Assembly (NCBI GenBank): GCA_029259635.1
Contig: JAJDEU010000052.1
Coordinates: 124,001-188,000 of the forward strand
DNA length: 64,000 bases
Direction of reading: 5' to 3'
DNA from: Planctomycetota bacterium
GTDB lineage: Bacteria; Planctomycetota; UBA1135; GCA-002686595
Part shown: in pieces, positions 8,906 to 18,080 of the stretch
Layout of the letters: each line of letters opens with the position of its first letter
Position numbering within the stretch: position 1 is the first letter of the stretch
Made by a program: the position numbers and the translations under genes
Notes under the pieces: generated by a model
Told to the model about the DNA's origin: nothing
What the model saw: the letters and a program-made list of their open reading frames with translations, nothing else
The model's database searches: none

Positions 8906-10174
8906 CTAGAACTGAGCTTCTTCGGTCGAGCCCGCCAAGGCGCCGGTCGAGCTGCGGCCAGCCGTCGCGGCTTGGGAGACCGCGTCGAAGTAGCCGGTCC
9001 CGACTTCGCGTTGGTGACGTGTCGCGGTATAGCCCGCATCCTCACTCGCGAACTCGTTCTCCTGAAGCGCGGAGTAAGCGCTCATGCCCGTAGCTTTATA
9101 GCCTTTGGCCAACTGGAACATGCTGTGGTTTAAGCTGTGGAAACCGGCCAGGGTGACGAACTGGAACTTGTAACCCATCGCGCCGAGCTCCCTCTGGAAC
9201 TTGGCGATCGTCGCATCGTCGAGCTTCGCTTTCCAGTTGAACGAGGGCGAGCAGTTGTACGCGAGCATCTTGCCCGGGTGCTCGGAGTGAACCGCTTCTG
9301 CGAACTCCTTCGCTTCGTCGAGATCGGGCGTCGAGGTTTCGCACCACACCAGGTCGGCGTAGGCCGCGTAAGCCTTGGCGCGCGCAATCGCGGTATCCAG
9401 ACCGGGGCGAATCTTGAAGAAGCCCTCCGGCGTGCGCTCACCGGTGAGGAAACCGTGGTCCCGCTCATCGATGTCGCTGGTCATCATGTTGGCCGCGTGC
9501 GCATCCGTTCGTGCGATTACGAGCGTCGCCACTCCCATCACGTCCGCCGCGAGCCTCGCAGCATTGAGCGTCGCAATAAAGGTCTGAGTCGGAACGAGCA
9601 CTTTGCCACCGAGGTGGCCGCACTTCTTCTCGGAGGCGAGCTGATCCTCGAAGTGAACACCGGCAGCACCCGCTTCAATCATGCCCTTCATCAGCTCAAA
9701 CGCGTTGAGCGGACCACCAAAGCCCGCTTCCGCATCCGCGATGATCGGCGCGTACCAATAGGTGTCATCGCCACCCTCGAGGTGGGCGATCTGATCGGCC
9801 CGTTGAAGAGCGGAGTTGATCCGGCGAACGACGGTCGGAACGCTGTTCGCGGGGTAGAGGCTCTGGTCGGGATACATGTTGCAGCCGAGGTTGGCGTCGG
9901 CGGCGACCTGCCATCCGGAGAGGTAGATCGCCTTGAGTCCGGCCTTGACCTGCTGCATGGCCTGGTTGCCGGTCAGGGCTCCCAGGGTGTTCACGTAATC
10001 TTCGGTCTGGAATAAATGCCAGAGTCGCTCCGCGCCTTTTTCGGCAAGCGTGTGGCGAATGCGAATCGAGCCGCGCAGCTTCTCGACATCGGCGGGCGAG
10101 TAGTCACGGGTAATTCCGTCGAATCGGGTGGCGTAATGACTGCCCAGTTCTTGGGCGAGGTACGGATCGAGCAT
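8906..10174 (-). CDS. aceA: Isocitrate lyase
   Basis: The 422-residue product splits isocitrate into glyoxylate and succinate, the first step of the glyoxylate shunt. The active-site loop KKCGH is present at residues 183-187, with catalytic Cys185. DADAGFGGP-type and ARTDA metal/substrate segments are also seen: [18 protein letters not shown] and [13 protein letters not shown]. The length matches the compact prokaryotic enzyme of about 420-430 residues. It starts 49 bases downstream of the malate synthase stop on the same strand, so aceB and aceA form an operon that ends at the terminator at 8845-8883. The products are cytoplasmic and allow growth on acetate or fatty acids. Confidence 0.96.
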   Translation of the reverse strand: MLDPYLAQELGSHYATRFDGITRDYSPADVEKLRGSIRIRHTLAEKGAERLWHLFQTEDYVNTLGALTGNQAMQQVKAGLKAIYLSGWQVAADANLGCNMYPDQSLYPANSVPTVVRRINSALQRADQIAHLEGGDDTYWYAPIIADAEAGFGGPLNAFELMKGMIEAGAAGVHFEDQLASEKKCGHLGGKVLVPTQTFIATLNAARLAADVMGVATLVIARTDAHAANMMTSDIDERDHGFLTGERTPEGFFKIRPGLDTAIARAKAYAAYADLVWCETSTPDLDEAKEFAEAVHSEHPGKMLAYNCSPSFNWKAKLDDATIAKFQRELGAMGYKFQFVTLAGFHSLNHSMFQLAKGYKATGMSAYSALQENEFASEDAGYTATRHQREVGTGYFDAVSQAATAGRSSTGALAGSTEEAQF

Positions 10175-10223
10175 GATGTCTCTTGAGAGTAAGTTGCGGA
10201 GATTGGTTACTAGGCAGTAGCTA

Positions 10224-11855
10224 CTAAGAAATGGTGACGATGTCGTTGTAGGCGGGAAGCGTTAGAAATTCTTCCATCTGGTCCGACGTCATCAGGGTTC
10301 CGAAGAGCTCTGACGCTCGTTGGTAGTTGCCGCTCGTGTAGCGGTCCTCACCAAACTGGTCGCGGAGCTTTTGGAGCTCCTCCTTCAATACAGACTCGAC
10401 GAGCGCGGCATCGATCAGCCGTCCGTCCTCGAGATGTGCTTTGTGCTTCAGCCACTGCCAGACCTGCGTGCGCGAGATCTCGGCGGTCGCGGCGTCTTCC
10501 ATCAAGTTGTACAGCGGAACGCAGCCCATCCCGCCGAGCCAGGCGGCCAGGTACTGAACCCCGACGCTGATGTTCTGGCGTAGGCCTTCTTCGGTCAGAG
10601 TTCCGGTAGGCACTTGGATCAGGTCGCTAGCGAAGACGGAGACATCCTCGCGCATCACTCCCAGCTGATGGTCGCGTTCGCCCAGGACCTTCTCGAACTC
10701 TTCGCGGGCAATCGCCGCGAGGGCAGGGTGCGCCACCCAGGTTCCATCGTGACCATTCTTGGCTTCGCGAGTTTTGTCCGCGCGTACTTTGTCGAGCGCG
10801 GCTTGATTGGCCTGATCGTCATTCTTGATCGGAATCTGCGCCGCCATTCCGCCCATCGCGTGCGCGCCGCGTCGGTGGCAGGTCTGGATCAGTAGCTGGC
10901 TATAGGAGCTCAAGAAATGAGCGTCCATTCCGACTTGGCCCCGGTTCGGCAGCACGAAGTCCGCGTGCTCACGGAAGCGCTTGATGAAGCTGAAGATGTA
11001 GTCCCAGCGCCCGCAGTTGAGTCCCGCGCTGTGCTGGCGCAGCTCGTACAGGATCTCGTTCATCTCGAACGACGCCAAGATCGTCTCGATCAGTACCGTC
11101 GCCTTAATCGTGCCGACGGGAATCGACAGGGTCTCTTGCGCGAAGAGGAAGGCGTCGTTCCAGAGGCGCGCCTCCAGGTGGGTCTCCATCTTGGGCAGGT
11201 AGAAGTACGGTCCGGTGCCCTTTTCAATGAGCGCTTTCGCGTTGTGAAAGAAGTACAGCCCGAAGTCGAACAGCGAAGCGGAGACCGGCTTTCCGTCGAC
11301 GAGCATGTGCGCCTCCTCGAGGTGCCAGCCGCGCGGTCGTACGAAGAGAGTCGCGATCTCCTCCGACAGCTGGTACTGCTTGCCCGTAGTGGGAGCGGTG
11401 AACTCAATCGTTCCGCGCACCGCATCGAACAGATTGATTTGACCTTCGATGTTGTTCGCCCACGTCGGCGAGTTGGAGTCTTCGAAGTCCGCCATAAAGA
11501 CGTCGGCTCCGGAGTTGAGCGCATTGATCACCATCTTGCGATCGACGGGACCAGTAATCTCGACCACGCGTTTTTGAAGGTCGGCGGGAACGGGAGCGAT
11601 TTTCCAATCGCCCTCGCGAATACTCGAAGTGTGTGGCAAGAAGTCCGGGCGAAGGCCGCGATCGAGCTCGGCCTGCCGCTCGACGCGTCGCTCCAGGAGA
11701 TGACGACGGCGCCAGCCGAAGCGGCGCTCCAAGTCGGCGACAAAGGCGAGAGCTTCGGGCGTGAGGATGCGTGAGTAGCCCTCACCAATTTGCCCTCGGA
11801 TCTCGATGCCCCTCTCGCGAAGAAGGGCAGCCACCGGCATCGTGCTACTGGTCAT
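10224..11855 (-). CDS. aceB: Malate synthase A
   Basis: The 543-residue product condenses glyoxylate with acetyl-CoA to malate. Family signatures are visible: [13 protein letters not shown] near residue 115, [12 protein letters not shown] near 173, [15 protein letters not shown], and the [17 protein letters not shown] helix. The C-terminal domain carries [21 protein letters not shown] and a KEELQKL helix. The length is typical of the A isoform (about 530-550). It is the first gene of an aceB-aceA operon. The upstream intergenic region (11856-12194) holds several palindromes that may carry control sites. The enzyme is cytoplasmic. The gene order and shared strand make co-expression with aceA very likely. 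Confidence 0.95.
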   Translation of the reverse strand: MTSSTMPVAALLRERGIEIRGQIGEGYSRILTPEALAFVADLERRFGWRRRHLLERRVERQAELDRGLRPDFLPHTSSIREGDWKIAPVPADLQKRVVEITGPVDRKMVINALNSGADVFMADFEDSNSPTWANNIEGQINLFDAVRGTIEFTAPTTGKQYQLSEEIATLFVRPRGWHLEEAHMLVDGKPVSASLFDFGLYFFHNAKALIEKGTGPYFYLPKMETHLEARLWNDAFLFAQETLSIPVGTIKATVLIETILASFEMNEILYELRQHSAGLNCGRWDYIFSFIKRFREHADFVLPNRGQVGMDAHFLSSYSQLLIQTCHRRGAHAMGGMAAQIPIKNDDQANQAALDKVRADKTREAKNGHDGTWVAHPALAAIAREEFEKVLGERDHQLGVMREDVSVFASDLIQVPTGTLTEEGLRQNISVGVQYLAAWLGGMGCVPLYNLMEDAATAEISRTQVWQWLKHKAHLEDGRLIDAALVESVLKEELQKLRDQFGEDRYTSGNYQRASELFGTLMTSDQMEEFLTLPAYNDIVTIS

Positions 11856-12194
11856 AAGAATTCCCGTGTTGAGCGCCGGCCGTCGAATCCACGGTGAGTC
11901 CTCCCACCTCTAGCGCTACAGCAACTTTACGCCAGACGCGCGCGAGCGGTCGGGCGAATGGACACAGAACATCTGAATTTTTTCGGGCGCCGAAGGACCT
12001 GCGGGAATGGTCCATTCTGGAGCGCTCGAGCGACCGGGAAAATTGCTCCGGATCGGCTCCGCTCTCGGGGCGTCGGCGGGGGGGCGCTGGTTTTCGCGCG
12101 AAAAATTATCCGCTCGAGCGAGCTCCGGATGGAGACCTGGCCTCGCCGGAAGATTTGTGCGAGTTCGGCCGATTTCTCGCGCCGGCTCGCTCGC
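11856..12194. other. Intergenic region upstream of aceB
   Basis: These 339 bases lie between the start of aceB and the stop of the acyltransferase gene, both on the minus strand. No convincing gene is seen. The region contains three perfect palindromes, annotated separately. It should hold the aceB promoter if the operon is not read through from upstream. Confidence 0.5.
12023..12120 (-). promoter_or_regulatory. Candidate aceBA control region: repeated and adjacent palindromes
   Basis: The 10-bp palindrome CGCTCGAGCG occurs twice, at 12023-12032 and 12111-12120, 88 bases apart. A 14-bp perfect palindrome TTTTCGCGCGAAAA lies at 12091-12104. Read on the minus strand, a -10-like GATAAT (12110-12105) sits between the second copy and the 14-bp palindrome, pointing towards aceB, whose start is about 235 bases away. 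No good -35 box was found. The arrangement fits binding sites for a dimeric repressor, but this is an inference from symmetry alone. Confidence 0.35.
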
Positions 12195-13508
12195 TCAGGG
12201 CGCGGACTCGTCCAGCTCGGCCTTCCGGCTCTGGATGACTTCCAGGAGCTCCTCCCGCCGGGCGCGGAGCTTGAGTTTCAAGCTCTCCGCCGCATTGAAG
12301 CGGAAGAAGCTCGAGACGTCACGACGGGCGGCGCGGAATCGATCGCCCCAGCGCAGGGTGAGATAACCGAACAGCGGCGTGAGGAGCGCGGCGGCGATGC
12401 CTACCTCGGCTGAGCCTTGTTTCCAGCTGATGCACGAGATGCTGACCCACCAGATCAGGAAGAGCGCGATCCCGAGAAGCAGCTTTTGCGTCGCGACAAT
12501 GTCGGAGTCCACGCGACGCAGCCGCGAGATCCAGCCGGTGAGCTGGTAGGGCAGCCACCAAAGTGCGGCGCCAATCGCGGCGAGGGGAAGGGTCACGCAG
12601 AGTTGGAGGATCGTGACCGAGACGAAGCGAAAGACGCCGCCGCGTGTGTAGCTGAGGTCGAGATCTTCCGGAGCGAGGCGCAAAAACTCAAGGCGATCGC
12701 GGAAGTCGGAGACCCTGCTCTGGAGCTCGTCCGCGGCGACCGGGTTCTCGACACGCAGCCTTCGAATCCCATTGACGTAGCGTTGCTCGCGCTCCTCCGG
12801 GCGCGTGCCGTCGCGCGGCGAGAGCCGCACCGCCAGCTCGATCAGAGGCAGGTCCTCCCAGTCGTCCAGCTGCAGCGTGACCTCGCGCAGCCCCTCGGCG
12901 ATGCGGTCGGTCAACGCGCGAACCGCTGCGCGTTCATCGCGCTCATGCAACTCGATCCAGTCGCGGACCTCAATCGGCTCGCCGGCACGAATCGTCATGC
13001 GACTGCGAAAGCGCCCCTTGCGACCATAGTTGAGTCCGACCGGAACGATGCGAACGCCGAGCTCGCGGTCGGACCGGTTCTGCGCGCGAGCTTCCGCACC
13101 GAGCGCCATCCGCGCGGCTCCGGTCTTCAAGGTCTGGAGATTCGGCAGTGAGTGGCTGATGCCCTCGGGGAAGAGCGCGACGAGCTCGCCTTCGTCGAGA
13201 GCGTCAAACACCGCGCTGAACGTGTCTTTGTTGTCGGAGGTGTCCGCGCCGTCGATACTGCGGTAGACCGGCAGCGCTCCCATGCCGCGCATGATCGAGC
13301 CGATGACGGGCATCTGAAAGAGCGGCGCCTTTGCGAGGAAGCGAACCGAGCCCGCGGTCGAGATCATCATCGCCAGGGGATCGACCAGCCCGTTGGGGTG
13401 GTTGGCGACGAGAATCGCGGGTCCACTTCCGGGGATCTCGTCGCCGAGGTGGCGGCGTCGATAGAAGGCCTCGAAGGCGAGCCTTCCGATCGTGCGGAGG
13501 ATGGGCAT
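12195..13508 (-). CDS. PlsC-type lysophospholipid acyltransferase with C-terminal membrane segments
   Basis: The 437-residue product begins with an acyltransferase domain. VANHPNGLVDPLAM near residue 33 is the NH-x4-D catalytic block (N-H-P-N-G-L-V-D). FLAKAPLF and GALPVYRS match block II, FPEGISHS near residue 115 matches block III, and IVPVGLNYGRKGRFRS matches block IV. This family moves acyl groups to lysophosphatidate or glycerol phosphate at the inner membrane. Residues about 300-395 contain two hydrophobic stretches (VTILQLCVTLPLAAIGAALWW and LLLGIALFLIWWVSISCI), an extension not found in short PlsC proteins. Several membrane-anchored acyltransferases of this size are known in bacteria and their exact acceptor is usually unclear. 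It lies upstream of aceB on the same strand. Confidence 0.8.
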   Translation of the reverse strand: MPILRTIGRLAFEAFYRRRHLGDEIPGSGPAILVANHPNGLVDPLAMMISTAGSVRFLAKAPLFQMPVIGSIMRGMGALPVYRSIDGADTSDNKDTFSAVFDALDEGELVALFPEGISHSLPNLQTLKTGAARMALGAEARAQNRSDRELGVRIVPVGLNYGRKGRFRSRMTIRAGEPIEVRDWIELHERDERAAVRALTDRIAEGLREVTLQLDDWEDLPLIELAVRLSPRDGTRPEEREQRYVNGIRRLRVENPVAADELQSRVSDFRDRLEFLRLAPEDLDLSYTRGGVFRFVSVTILQLCVTLPLAAIGAALWWLPYQLTGWISRLRRVDSDIVATQKLLLGIALFLIWWVSISCISWKQGSAEVGIAAALLTPLFGYLTLRWGDRFRAARRDVSSFFRFNAAESLKLKLRARREELLEVIQSRKAELDESAP

Positions 13509-13913
13509 GGTGCGATGGGGGAAGCCTGGGCGGCGACCGAACGGGTGCCAATCTTCGGTCCCGAGTGCTCGGATTCAACCCTCTCGCCTACGGATCTGTT
13601 CGAACCGGCCCGGTTCGAGAACATCGGCCTCCCTCGGAAACTCCCGCAGCTTTGACGGGAATTGGTCAATTCGGCCTTGCCGCTTTTGATCTGGACGAGC
13701 CCCACTTCTAAGATGGTTCGACGTGCACCATGTCGTCCCACCGGCGGGACCCTGACTCGGTATTAGGAGAGTGTCTCTCTCCCGAGTGAGGAGCGAACGA
13801 ACATCGAATCGGAATTCAAGTCGAATCTCAACAGGCGGTTAGAGTTCGGCGGCTTCAACTTTTAAGTCGTCGACCACGCATCCCAAGTGATGCGGAGTAG
13901 GAGTATCAGTTCT
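13509..13913. other. Divergent intergenic region between the acyltransferase gene and gltA
   Basis: About 400 bases separate two divergent genes and should hold both promoters. No gene is convincing here. An imperfect hairpin at 13755-13787 (outer ACTCGG/CCGAGT, inner GAGAG/CTCTC) lies about 130 bases before gltA and would fall in its leader if transcription starts upstream. No clear -35/-10 pair was found. Confidence 0.4.
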
Positions 13914-15188
13914 ATGACGACAGGCAATGATCAGAAAGCCACGCTCAGCTACGGTGATCAAAAAATCGAGCTACCGGTCGTCGTCGGAACGGAGGATGAG
14001 CACGCTATCGATATTAGTAAGCTCCGGCTCGAGTCGGGCCTGATCACCCTCGATCCCGGCTACGGCAGCACGGGGTCCTGCTCCAGCTCGATCACCTTTA
14101 TCGACGGCGAAAAGGGAATCCTGCGCTACCGCGGCTACCCGATCGAGCAGCTCGCCAAGAAGAGCACCTTCCTCGAGGTCGCCTGGTTGCTCATTCACGG
14201 CGAGCTCCCGAAAGCCGATCAGCTCGCTGACTTCACCAGTAAGGTCACGCATCACACGATGCTGCACGAGGACTTTGGGCGCTTCTTCAATGCGCTGCCC
14301 AAGTCCGCGCACCCGATGCCAGTCTGCGCCGCCGCCATCGCGGCCCTCGCGACTTTCTATCAGGAACCCGAGACGGATCAGAAAGTCGAGGAGACGATCA
14401 TTCGCCTGATCGCCAAGATGCCGACCATCGCGGCTTACTCCTACAAGCACTCGCTCGGCCAGCCGAACATGTACCCGAGCAACAACCTCGACTACAGCTC
14501 GAACTTTCTGCACATGATGTTCGGCACGCCCTGCGACGACTACGAGGTCAACCCCGTCGTCGCCAAGGCGCTCGACATGTTGCTCATTCTGCACGCGGAC
14601 CACGAGCAGAATTGCTCGACCAGCACCGTCCGCATGGTCGGCTCCTCCCGCGCGAACCTCTTCGCCAGCATCTCGTCTGGCATCAGCGCTCTGTGGGGAT
14701 CCCTTCATGGCGGGGCGAATCAAAAAGTCATCGAGATGCTCGAGGCGATTGCCCAAGAGCACGGCTCCGCGGACAAGTTCCTCCAGCGAGCCAAAGACCG
14801 GGACGACACCACTCGCTTGATGGGTTTCGGTCACCGCGTCTACAAGAACCACGACCCGCGCGCCACGATCCTCAAAGGAGCCTGCGGCGACGTGATCAAC
14901 AGCTTGGGCGGCTCCAGCCAACTGCTCGAAATCGCCATGCGCCTCGAAGAGATCGCTCTCAACGACGACTACTTCATCGAGCGCAACCTCTACCCGAACG
15001 TCGACTTCTACTCCGGCGTCATTTACCAGGCCATCGGCTTCCCCGTGAACATGTTCACCGTCATCTTCGCGATGGGCCGCTTGCCCGGCTGGATGGCGCA
15101 GTGGCGAGAAATGCGAGCCGATCCCGCCTTCCGAATCGGTCGCCCGCGCCAGGTCTACACCGGCGCGACCGAGCGGGCGTACGAGTAG
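13914..15188 (+). CDS. gltA: Citrate synthase
   Basis: This is a 424-residue type II citrate synthase, condensing oxaloacetate and acetyl-CoA to citrate at the entry to the TCA and glyoxylate cycles. Visible signatures are GYGSTGSCSSSITFIDGEKGILRYRGYPIEQLA, cited as the start of the small domain, LHADHEQNCSTSTVR, SLHGGANQKV, GFGHRVYKNHDPRA with catalytic His, and YPNVDFYSG with catalytic Asp. I chose ATG 13914 because TAGGAG at 13898-13903 lies 10 bases upstream. A GTG at 13887 and an ATG at 13890 would add 8-9 residues with no ribosome site. The gene is divergent from the acyltransferase and close to aceB-aceA, consistent with a shared acetate/fatty-acid metabolic role. Confidence 0.96.
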   Translation: MTTGNDQKATLSYGDQKIELPVVVGTEDEHAIDISKLRLESGLITLDPGYGSTGSCSSSITFIDGEKGILRYRGYPIEQLAKKSTFLEVAWLLIHGELPKADQLADFTSKVTHHTMLHEDFGRFFNALPKSAHPMPVCAAAIAALATFYQEPETDQKVEETIIRLIAKMPTIAAYSYKHSLGQPNMYPSNNLDYSSNFLHMMFGTPCDDYEVNPVVAKALDMLLILHADHEQNCSTSTVRMVGSSRANLFASISSGISALWGSLHGGANQKVIEMLEAIAQEHGSADKFLQRAKDRDDTTRLMGFGHRVYKNHDPRATILKGACGDVINSLGGSSQLLEIAMRLEEIALNDDYFIERNLYPNVDFYSGVIYQAIGFPVNMFTVIFAMGRLPGWMAQWREMRADPAFRIGRPRQVYTGATERAYE

Positions 15189-15259
15189 GGAAGCGCGAGG
15201 CGGTTGGGCAGTGATCGCAATGTGCAGCCGCTCTCTTCACAGAAGCTGGGCGAATCCAT

Positions 15260-15739
15260 ATGCGCAAGAGGATTGCTCAAATGCGGGCTAGGCTGTCCAT
15301 GACTCGCACTGCGCTCCTTCTCGCGGTGATTGGGATAACGGCTCTGCTCGGCTGCGGGTCCAACTCTACGGACAGGTTCCTGTCCGTCTCCGACTACGAG
15401 ACCAATGTGAGTAAGCAGGTGGAAATGGCGCCACTCACGATGGAAAAACTTCGGGAGCACGGAGTCCGCCCGGAGTCGCAACTCAGGCTTGAGTACTTCT
15501 TCTACACGGATTCGGTCGCGAAGGCTGTGGCACTCGAGCGCGCTCTGCTCGACCTCGGCTACTCCTCGGAGCTCGATTTGTCTGGGAGTGACGACGGTAG
15601 TTACATCGTGACGGGATGGACGACGAAAATGCCCATGGACGATGACACGGTCGTGGACTGGGTTCGAAGCATGTGCGAGGTCGGATACGGCGTGGATGCG
15701 GAATTCGATGGGTGGGGGACGAATCCGAATCAAGACTAG
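15260..15739 (+). CDS. Lipoprotein with an RraB-like (ribonuclease E inhibitor fold) domain
   Basis: The 159-residue product has a basic N-terminus, a hydrophobic core and a lipobox ALLGC with the modified Cys at residue 32. Starting at ATG 15299 would give a more typical signal peptide with Cys19. After it, LRLEYFFYTDSVAKAVALERALLDLGY is followed by SYIVTGWTTKMPMDDDTVVDWVRSMCEVGYG and the ending DAEFDGWGT. This follows the RraB family pattern: FFYTD, alternating helix, a W-x-T strand, a helix after a PMxDD turn, and a final DGWG. RraB itself is cytoplasmic and inhibits RNase E. A lipid-anchored version facing the periplasm cannot do that, so the fold must have another role here. A terminator follows directly. 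Confidence 0.7.
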   Translation: MRKRIAQMRARLSMTRTALLLAVIGITALLGCGSNSTDRFLSVSDYETNVSKQVEMAPLTMEKLREHGVRPESQLRLEYFFYTDSVAKAVALERALLDLGYSSELDLSGSDDGSYIVTGWTTKMPMDDDTVVDWVRSMCEVGYGVDAEFDGWGTNPNQD

Positions 15740-15759
15740 GTCAGCGAACTTCTAATAGC

Positions 15760-15788
15760 CTCCGCCCCGTCAACGGCGGAGTTTTGTT
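15760..15788 (+). terminator. Rho-independent terminator after the RraB-like lipoprotein gene
   Basis: A perfect 7-bp GC-rich stem pairs 15760-15766 (CTCCGCC) with 15775-15781 (GGCGGAG) around an 8-base loop, followed by TTTTGTT. It lies 20 bases after the stop codon. It also separates the lipoprotein gene from the next small gene, which must therefore have its own start of transcription nearby or be read through. Confidence 0.78.
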
Positions 15789-15828
15789 CACGCGCCTTCG
15801 GCGCAATGACGAAGTGAGGTTTGAAGAG

Positions 15829-16206
15829 ATGGCAGAAGCAAAAGATCCAACCGGGGCGATGAAGAAGGCGGCGGCGGCACTTCCGGATGTCATCGTGGGA
15901 ACCTCGTGCAGTCAAACGTCCTTCAAAGCGGGGAAGAAGGCTTTCCTCTACGTCGGACCGGGCGCAAAGGGGGTCGGGTACAAAGCCATGTTCAATCTCG
16001 TGACGGGGTTGGACGAGGCCGCTCAGCTCGCGAAGGAGGAACCTGAACGGTTCGCGCTCGGTACGGGCAGTTGGGTGACGGCGAGGTTCTCCGCCGAAGA
16101 GCCCCTCCCGAAAAAGATTTGGAGCCGTTGGCTCAAAGATTCTCACGCGAAGGCGGCCAAGGGTGGAGCGGCAAAGAAGAAAGTCACTCGCCGGAAGAAG
16201 GCGTAG
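15829..16206 (+). CDS. MmcQ/YjbR-like small protein
   Basis: The 125-residue product begins at ATG 15829, with GAGG at 15815-15818 as a possible ribosome site. The centre reads TSFKAGKKAFLYVG, then YKAMFNLVTGLDEAAQLAKEEPERFALGTGSWVTARFSAEEPLPKKIWSRWLKDSH, which I summarise as a strand-helix-strand pattern. It resembles the DUF419/MmcQ-YjbR fold: an F-x-V/F-x-x-K-x-F strand, a ligand-facing helix and a W-containing C-terminal helix. Members of that family are small, often DNA-binding-like, and largely uncharacterised. The last 15 residues are Ala/Lys-rich (AAKKKVTRRKKA), like a nucleic-acid-binding tail. The assignment rests on pattern, not a database match. Confidence 0.55.
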   Translation: MAEAKDPTGAMKKAAAALPDVIVGTSCSQTSFKAGKKAFLYVGPGAKGVGYKAMFNLVTGLDEAAQLAKEEPERFALGTGSWVTARFSAEEPLPKKIWSRWLKDSHAKAAKGGAAKKKVTRRKKA

Positions 16207-16360
16207 CTCGGGCCATCTCCGGTAGCTTCTCGCCGCAGATCAATCGTGTCTCAACAACTTCGCTCATGAATTTTCTACTCGTGTCGTGTCCGTCAACGAC
16301 GAACAACGGAAACAGACGGATGGTAAATTTGCCTCTATTGCCAGTCGGTCAGAGTGATCG

Positions 16361-17572
16361 ATGACGGATTCCAGCATTGAGCGTCAGAAGCAGGTCGAAG
16401 AGCTCGTCGACAAGGGCTTCGCGTATCTTCGCGAGCGAGAGTTCGTCTCCGCCCTCGGGATTGCGGATGAGTTGGAGGAGCTGCAGTTTACTGCTGCGTT
16501 TGATATTGGAGCGCAAGCGCAGGTTGGATTGGGGAACCTGTCGGCAGCTCTGGATCTGTTGGAGCGAGGGTTGGTTCTGGCGCCGGACTGCTGGCGCAAC
16601 TGGCAGTTGCTGGGTAACTATCGCTCGGATAATGGCGAATACCGCGAAGCGATCGCGGCCTATGACCGAGCGTTGCAATGCACGGACGTCAGTGCCGATT
16701 CTGTGTATTTAAACAAGGGGATCCTCGCAAGCCGTTGTGGCGATCATGCTCACGCGCTCGAAAATTTCGAAAAGGCGATCGACCCTGAGCTTCGCCTGCC
16801 GGTCGCGTCGGCCAAGTTGGAAGTCTTACGCGAGATGGGCCGATTCGACGAAGCGCTGGTTCTTGCCGAGGAGTGCCTCGCCGAGCCGCGGCAGGAAGGG
16901 GACTTATCCGAATTGCTCGGAGGCATCGCGGCATCGCGGGGACGCGCTCAGCTTGAGCTGGGTGTCGGGCCGAAGGGAATTCGCCAAGCCTCGATCGAAG
17001 CCATCGACGAATTTGGCTGTCATGCGGAGCTTCTCGACCTGGTGAAAGATATTGATGGTGCGAAAGTGCTGTACTTCTTGATGGACGCGATTCCGGTCGA
17101 CGATCACCCCGAGATCGACGAATTGGGTGGTGCATTCATCAATTGTTGGATGACGGCAGGTGACGAGCGAAGGGATCATGAAGAGCTAGTTCGATCGTCC
17201 GTTGCAGAAGATGGTTGGCGAGTGACTAGAACGATCGAGTTCTATGAAGTGAATCCAGCGCTATATCGGGCTGAAGATCCCGGCCAGCGACGTTACCTCG
17301 AGGCGCTTCAGCAGGGCATGAGTCTCGCCTACCACACATTTGAGCGAAAACACTCCCGAGCTATCGACGACGATTTCTATCGAGGGAAGAGAACGCGCGG
17401 CATTCCGCTCGTCTTCAACGATCTTGTCGAGATTGTCTCGGGCGACCTCTCGGGAAAATTCGGAACGGTGGTCTCCGTCGAGACTGTCGAACCTGAGCTC
17501 GAATTCGTGGTCCAGGTGAATGAAGATGGCGAGGATGTCGTCTTCGCCGTGGGGCAAATCAAGCGTCGATAA
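16361..17572 (+). CDS. TPR-repeat protein with a C-terminal KOW-like segment
   Basis: The 403-residue product has tetratricopeptide-like helices over about residues 1-185. Repeats are visible at GNLSAALDLLERGLVLAPDCW, at GEYREAIAAYDRALQ and at GDHAHALENFEKAID. The middle is acidic and less regular. The last 45 residues read DLVEIVSGDLSGKFGTVVSVE, like a KOW/SH3 turn (a ribosomal and NusG-type nucleic-acid-binding element), and end in IKRR. No signal peptide is seen, so it is probably cytoplasmic. The combination suggests a protein-interaction scaffold with a small beta-barrel. No catalytic residues are evident. Confidence 0.6.
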   Translation: MTDSSIERQKQVEELVDKGFAYLREREFVSALGIADELEELQFTAAFDIGAQAQVGLGNLSAALDLLERGLVLAPDCWRNWQLLGNYRSDNGEYREAIAAYDRALQCTDVSADSVYLNKGILASRCGDHAHALENFEKAIDPELRLPVASAKLEVLREMGRFDEALVLAEECLAEPRQEGDLSELLGGIAASRGRAQLELGVGPKGIRQASIEAIDEFGCHAELLDLVKDIDGAKVLYFLMDAIPVDDHPEIDELGGAFINCWMTAGDERRDHEELVRSSVAEDGWRVTRTIEFYEVNPALYRAEDPGQRRYLEALQQGMSLAYHTFERKHSRAIDDDFYRGKRTRGIPLVFNDLVEIVSGDLSGKFGTVVSVETVEPELEFVVQVNEDGEDVVFAVGQIKRR

Positions 17573-17801
17573 GATTGCTTGTATCGAAGAACAGACAGCG
17601 CGCTTGCGAGGCTGTCGCGGTTTAGGGGGCGGCAAGCTGGGCGAGGTCGAATATTTGGATTCGGCGCTCTCCGAGGGCGGTTCGAATCACTCGGTTAGAC
17701 TACTTGGGCGAAGAACGCTTATGCTGAGAATGTAGAACCGCTGCTCGGCAGGCGGAATTCGGATCCGGCTGCTCGATTACCGAACGACTAGGTGCACCTC
17801 G

Positions 17802-18080
17802 ATGAATCGATACGATTGGATTGTTGTTGGGATGTGCCTCTACGGAATCTATCTGATCGTGCAGGGACTCTTGAGCGCGATTAGTATCGCCGCGACTTCG
17901 GCTTTGACCTCGGTCGAGGTGCTGGGGATGTCGGGCACCAGGGAGGCCGGTTTTCTCATGGCCTTTGCCACGTCCTTCATTGGCTCGTGCCTGGTCTTCG
18001 GGTCGATGAAGATTGGATTGGCCACGTCGAAGAAAGTCGGCAACGAGGCGTATTCGCCTTCGGGGAGGACTCATGCCTAG
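17802..18080 (+). CDS. Small two-helix membrane protein
   Basis: The 92-residue product has two hydrophobic helices, residues about 6-32 (WIVVGMCLYGIYLIVQGLL onwards) and 47-68 (FLMAFATSFIGSCLVFGS), with a polar C-terminal tail. The ATG at 17802 has AGGTG about 10 bases upstream. Its last eight bases overlap the start of the next gene, which points to coupled translation. No family is recognised. Confidence 0.5.
   Translation: MNRYDWIVVGMCLYGIYLIVQGLLSAISIAATSALTSVEVLGMSGTREAGFLMAFATSFIGSCLVFGSMKIGLATSKKVGNEAYSPSGRTHA

Noticed and set aside
9137-10015. Plus-strand frame of 292 codons
   Set aside because: It is antisense to isocitrate lyase and has no protein-like motif.
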